From Planctomycetota bacterium (GTDB lineage Bacteria; Planctomycetota; Planctomycetia; Pirellulales; Pirellulaceae): a stretch of 32,891 nt of DNA. The stretch covers positions 1 through 32,891 of the forward strand of contig JAFLCP010000087.1 of the NCBI GenBank assembly GCA_017303505.1. Direction: 5' to 3'. The translations under genes and the position numbers were made by a program. Below the pieces are notes generated by a model. That model was given only the letters and a program-made list of their open reading frames with translations. It was not told where the DNA came from and ran no database searches. The stretch's first letter is position 1; every line of letters begins with the position of its first letter. Positions 30,255 through 32,891 of the stretch are shown piece after piece.

Positions 30255-30676
30255 TCAAAGGACACACAGACGTCACAATCAGAGCCAATTGAACGCTGCA
30301 GTGCAATCCGCAAGTCAGTCAAGCAATAGTAACGCCACCCCGCACCTTTATCCCACTTGGCTTCAATCGGGTCTAAGCCCGATCGTTCGTCCAGTTCAAT
30401 TGCATCCCAAACCTCGGCGCTGCCAAATCGTTGCCGGTAGATTTCATAAAGCAAATCGACTAAAGGTAACAGGCGTTTAGAAGATGCAGGCGGAATCAAG
30501 AAGTACTCTCCCGTTTCTTCAAGTTGACGCTGAAGCGGCGCTATCAATTCGTTGATGAACGCATCACGCTCGGATTCAGGAAGCTGTGTGGGCAGTTCTT
30601 CCAACACTCCCGATATGGCTGAACCCGATTTGTCGTCACCAACAAAGTCATCGCATTGGATGTAGCCGCCGCCCAT
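30251..30676 (-). CDS. Hypothetical protein, 141 residues
   Basis: The product starts MGGGYIQCDDFVGDDKSGSA (ATG 30674-30676) and has LPESERDAFINELIAPLQRQ, SSKRLLPLVDLLYEIYRQRF, GSAEVWDAIELDERSGLDPI, then CVSFD at the end. It is acidic and mainly helical, with no signal. Family not recognised; a SUKH-like or other immunity role cannot be excluded. The TAA stop is within the attC R''. Confidence 0.65.
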   Translation of the reverse strand: MGGGYIQCDDFVGDDKSGSAISGVLEELPTQLPESERDAFINELIAPLQRQLEETGEYFLIPPASSKRLLPLVDLLYEIYRQRFGSAEVWDAIELDERSGLDPIEAKWDKGAGWRYYCLTDLRIALQRSIGSDCDVCVSFD

Positions 30677-30707
30677 TGTGTGCCTCTGTGTTGCAAACGT
30701 TCTTTGT

Positions 30708-30797
30708 CGCCGAACGGCAAAAAATCACGCGGCGGCCAAGTGATTCCGATTTCAGAAACGACGCAATTCACCGCTCGCGTGCATTTTGTTGCTCCCC
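30708..30797 (-). other. attC site, long stem with two unpaired bases
   Basis: CAACAAAATGCACGCGAGCG and, reverse complemented, CAAAAAATCACGCGGCGG pair over about 17 positions with extra G and A on one arm only. R'' is AGCAAC (30787-30793), R' CGTTCGGC (30707-30714). The one-sided extra bases are the extrahelical bases used by integron integrases to choose the strand. Confidence 0.8.
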
Positions 30798-30802
30798 ATA
30801 TT

Positions 30803-31252
30803 CTATGCTGCGCGTCGACCGAATGCGATGCGATCGATCTGGTTTGCTGTGGTGAAAGCGTTCGCGATTGCGGTGTTTAGTGCCTGAATCCGAGATCCAT
30901 ACACCGATCGGTGAAATATTCGATGCCACCAATTATTGCATAGGGAAAGATCGAATTCGAAACAGTCTTGTCGATTACCACTTGGAACCCATTGGACGTA
31001 AAGGAACCATGTCCAACCATCAATTTTGATGTAAGTGTACCAACCGTGATCTTCAGGATTCGGTTCGCGCAGAACAGTAACAGTCTCGTCTCGTCGTAGA
31101 GCTTCGCAAAGATGTTGGATTACAGGCTGCGTCGCCATGTATTGCCACAGCTCGCCGAAGTCGCCGGAGAAGATTGGTTTGGGAGCGCGCTGAACATCGT
31201 CGTCGTGAGGTAGAGGTCCTGTCGAATTGAACGTACCAAAAATCGGTGTCAT
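30803..31252 (-). CDS. Hypothetical protein, 149 residues
   Basis: Read from ATG 31250-31252 (MTPIFGTFNSTGPLPHDDDV), because the longer TTG frame to 31297 overlaps the attC at 31283. It includes GELWQYMATQPVIQHLCEAL, GWYTYIKIDGWTWFLYVQWV and FDLSLCNNWWHRIFHRSVYG. It is rich in Trp and His and soluble. No family recognised. Single-gene cassette between attC sites at 30708-30797 and 31283-31372. Confidence 0.65.
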   Translation of the reverse strand: MTPIFGTFNSTGPLPHDDDVQRAPKPIFSGDFGELWQYMATQPVIQHLCEALRRDETVTVLREPNPEDHGWYTYIKIDGWTWFLYVQWVPSGNRQDCFEFDLSLCNNWWHRIFHRSVYGSRIQALNTAIANAFTTANQIDRIAFGRRAA

Positions 31253-31282
31253 TCGTTTTGTAGTGGTGGTATTCAATTCAAT

Positions 31283-31372
31283 AGGGAACGACCACAATCA
31301 CGCGGTTACGGCCACGTGACTTACCATCAGGAAATGCGCGAACCGCAACTCGCGTTCATTGGATTGTTCGCC
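31283..31372 (-). other. attC site
   Basis: R'' GCGAAC (31365-31371) about eight bases after the TAG of the 31376 gene, and R' CGTTCCC (31283-31289). Arms GAACAATCCAATGAACGCGA then GTTGCGG and GAACGACCACAATCACGCGG then TTACGG pair with a few extra bases. Confidence 0.75.
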
Positions 31373-31375
31373 CTG

Positions 31376-31855
31376 CTACTTGCTTGGGGGAAGTTGCGGG
31401 AACTGGTTCTTCGGGGCATTATCTTCGGCGCGCTTCAGTTCCTCTTCCGTTATAGGGGTCGTAAATGTAACAGAATATGATCGATTCTTAAGCAGTAGTA
31501 TTTCGTCGGCAGAAATCCACGCCTCCCCAGATTTCGACCTTTGCTTGCGAGCAGGATAAAAGACTAGCGAGATGCCCGTTATAGTGGACTTGGATTTCGA
31601 AAAATAGGCGCATACGTCGGAATGGTTCGGATCGAGATTGAAATACAAGTTCGAACGATCGGGATCGGTTCTCGCAAATGCAAACCCTCCCTCACCAAAC
31701 TTGATTCCGCGATTCTTAAGAACGTTTGTTGCATCCTCTAGAGATTGCCCGACAAATATCCGGTCAGTGACAATACGATTGGTCTCCTGAGCAACTGCTC
31801 GATAAAGGAGCATCAAGACAACTCCAAGTGCAAGAACGTAACCAGCTTGTTTCAT
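31376..31855 (-). CDS. Exported or membrane-anchored hypothetical protein
   Basis: The 159-residue product starts MKQAGYVLALGVVLMLLYRA then VAQ: a short basic N terminus, a hydrophobic core and an A-x-A-like end (YRAVAQ), a plausible signal peptide of about 22 residues. The mature part has IFVGQSLEDATNVLKNRGIK and SKSTITGISLVFYPA, with the G-x-(S/T)-x-x-(D/E)-(A/V) helix turn seen in small periplasmic proteins. GAGG lies about eight bases before the ATG. Function unknown; predicted outside the cytoplasm. Confidence 0.7.
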   Translation of the reverse strand: MKQAGYVLALGVVLMLLYRAVAQETNRIVTDRIFVGQSLEDATNVLKNRGIKFGEGGFAFARTDPDRSNLYFNLDPNHSDVCAYFSKSKSTITGISLVFYPARKQRSKSGEAWISADEILLLKNRSYSVTFTTPITEEELKRAEDNAPKNQFPQLPPSK

Positions 31856-31926
31856 CGATTTGCCTCATTGGACGAACGCTTGCGATCGGCAGCTCGCAGT
31901 CAAGGGATTCTCAAGTCGGCCGGATT

Positions 31927-32688
31927 CTATCGCGAGTCTGCCGCATCGCTTTGGTCAGGGTTTTGGCGACCCGCACCAGCCACGACCTGATTGAGGACCG
32001 CCGCTACCTGGGCGGGACATTCGAGCATAGCGTAATGGCAGGCATCAAGCGACACCATGCGAACGCCTTCGCCCAAATTGGCTGCCATCCGATCCTGATG
32101 CCGGGGCGACAGAGGGCCCCGGTCTTGCAAGCACTTGATGTAAGTGCCAGCGGCCGGTAAACGCCCTGTCCACAACACCGGCTCCCGAACTAAAGCGGCG
32201 GACTCTCGCGTCAGGCGATCAAAGGCTTGCCCCGCGCGCTCTGAACTTAGCCCATTGAACAGTGTTCGCTCGGTTATCTTCCGGCTCGCCGCGAACGTCG
32301 GGCCCGAGAGACTCAGGATGAGACGACTCGCCACACGCATCACTAGCGGAAATGAGTCCAAAACCGATTGTCCCGGTTGCGGGACTGGGCCGGCGAGAAC
32401 AATGACGTGGATTGTGCGGTCGGCCAGTTGCTGAAGCGAGGAAAGGACAACCGCTGCCCCTAGGGAATGGCCAACGAGTATCAACGGCCCTGTCGGGGGT
32501 ATTTGATCGGTAATACAGCGAGAACACTCGGCGAAGCTGAGCGCAGCGAGTTCGCCGGGGCGGCTACCATGCCCCGGCAAATCAACCGCCACTGAGGGAC
32601 GGATCAGAAGAGGCCGCACCTCATCCCATACCCACGCGCCGGCATGGCCACCATGTACCAACACAAAAGTCGGTTGCACTTCAGTCAT
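31927..32688 (-). CDS. Alpha/beta-fold hydrolase
   Basis: Read from ATG 32686-32688 (MTEVQPTFVLVHGGHAGAWV), past the attC at 32704; 253 residues. Oxyanion-hole motif HGG at 12-14, nucleophile elbow GHSLG with Ser about 75, acidic residue in the CLQDRG segment near 190-200 and catalytic His in DACHYAMLECPAQVA near 225 complete an alpha/beta-hydrolase triad. Small esterases of this kind (HGxxxGxxxW...GHSxGG) hydrolyse carboxylic esters or related substrates in the cytoplasm. GC is visibly higher (roughly 60%) than in neighbours, so it was probably acquired separately. The 71-base gap to the next gene has no attC. Confidence 0.85.
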   Translation of the reverse strand: MTEVQPTFVLVHGGHAGAWVWDEVRPLLIRPSVAVDLPGHGSRPGELAALSFAECSRCITDQIPPTGPLILVGHSLGAAVVLSSLQQLADRTIHVIVLAGPVPQPGQSVLDSFPLVMRVASRLILSLSGPTFAASRKITERTLFNGLSSERAGQAFDRLTRESAALVREPVLWTGRLPAAGTYIKCLQDRGPLSPRHQDRMAANLGEGVRMVSLDACHYAMLECPAQVAAVLNQVVAGAGRQNPDQSDAADSR

Positions 32689-32703
32689 CGCACACCATCT
32701 GTC

Positions 32704-32798
32704 GCCGAACGCCACCGATCACGGGGCGGCGACGATTGATTGTCCATTTGAAATCCGCGCGCCTTCGCCGCTCCCGTGTATCGGCTTGTTCGTAGGCG
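32704..32798 (-). other. attC site, best-paired of the window
   Basis: R'' CGAAC (32788-32793) and R' CGTTCGGC (32704-32710). Arms ATACACGGGAGCGGCGA and ATCACGGGGCGGCGA pair along their whole length with two unpaired A on the left arm only, and outer GAACAAGCC/GGCGTTC also match. The layout (unpaired bases on one side, terminal AAC/GTT) is that of integron attC sites. Confidence 0.85.
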
Positions 32799-32799
32799 T

Positions 32800-32891
32800 T
32801 TACCCAATGCTGGGCGATTCAAGGTCACCCGCCAAACATCTTAACAATTGCTCTACCGTTTGTTTTGCGGCCTCTGAGTTAGACTCGTCAA
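32800..32891 (-). CDS. 3' end of a gene entering from the right edge
   Basis: A frame with no start in the window reads DESNSEAAKQTVEQLLRCLA then GDLESPSIG to TAA at 32800-32802, just upstream of the attC at 32704-32798. The stop position relative to R'' follows the array rule. Only 29 codons are visible, so no family call. Confidence 0.6.
   Translation of the reverse strand, partial: DESNSEAAKQTVEQLLRCLAGDLESPSIG

Larger units (their letters stand above)
1..32891 (-). mobile_element. Integron gene-cassette array segment (no integrase in window)
   Basis: All supported genes lie on the minus strand, most are 50-320 codons, functions are unrelated from gene to gene, and at least fifteen junctions carry an imperfect palindrome of attC type at the 3' side of the gene. 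The best pairs are at 32704-32798, 31283-31372, 30708-30797, 29315-29404, 25972-26066, 20522-20612 and 12627-12708. Known integron cassettes have this form: one promoterless gene followed by an attC folding as a single-stranded hairpin with AAC/GTT ends and extrahelical bases. No tyrosine recombinase with the integron-specific patch is encoded here, so the array is either the distal part of a large integron or a CALIN (cluster of attC sites lacking integrase). Confidence 0.8.

Overview
The window looks like an internal stretch of a large chromosomal integron cassette array. About 38 small genes and gene remnants, nearly all without a clear housekeeping role, lie on the minus strand. Many are separated by 50-110 bp imperfect palindromes with the layout of attC recombination sites: an R'' box ending AAC, a stem with a few unpaired bases on one arm, and an R' box starting GTT. 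No integrase gene, attI site, rRNA, tRNA, phage, transposase or CRISPR is visible, so by content this is an array segment without integrase (the edges may simply miss it). The host is inferred to be a planctomycete, probably Pirellulales-like, from roughly 50% GC, the style of the palindromes, and conserved hypothetical proteins typical of that group as I remember them. This is not proven.

Layout in transcription order (high to low coordinates). 32.9-25.3 kb: the best-preserved part, with an alpha/beta hydrolase, an exported protein, several unknown proteins, four probable SUKH/SMI1-type or unknown immunity-like proteins and clear attC sites at almost every junction. 25.3-23.0 kb: a DUF805 membrane protein, a tiny membrane protein and a 204-bp repeat. 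23.0-19.3 kb: a type II toxin-antitoxin pair whose toxin gene has an in-frame stop, an HNH nuclease, a Sel1-repeat protein and small genes, ending at a second copy of the repeat. 18.5-12.4 kb: small unknowns, a DUF2695 protein, a DUF4261-like protein, two frameshifted genes and a 49-codon mini-cassette between two attC sites. 12.3-5.4 kb: leucine-rich-repeat, TPR and truncated SUKH proteins, a low-molecular-weight tyrosine-phosphatase-like protein, a frameshifted Imm11-like protein and membrane proteins. 5.4-0 kb: a decayed gene, an 835-bp gene-poor stretch, a HEAT-like repeat protein, a thioredoxin-fold protein, a YezG-like protein, a lipoprotein and hairpin repeats.

The genes do not form one pathway. 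They read as independently acquired single-gene cassettes, with many members of families known as immunity proteins of polymorphic toxins (SUKH, Imm11, YezG-like) but no full-length polymorphic toxin. In at least ten cassettes the TAA stop codon lies inside the R'' box of the downstream attC. Eight loci are broken by frameshifts or stops; most frameshifts need one or two extra bases in a short homopolymer, so homopolymer sequencing error must be weighed against real decay.
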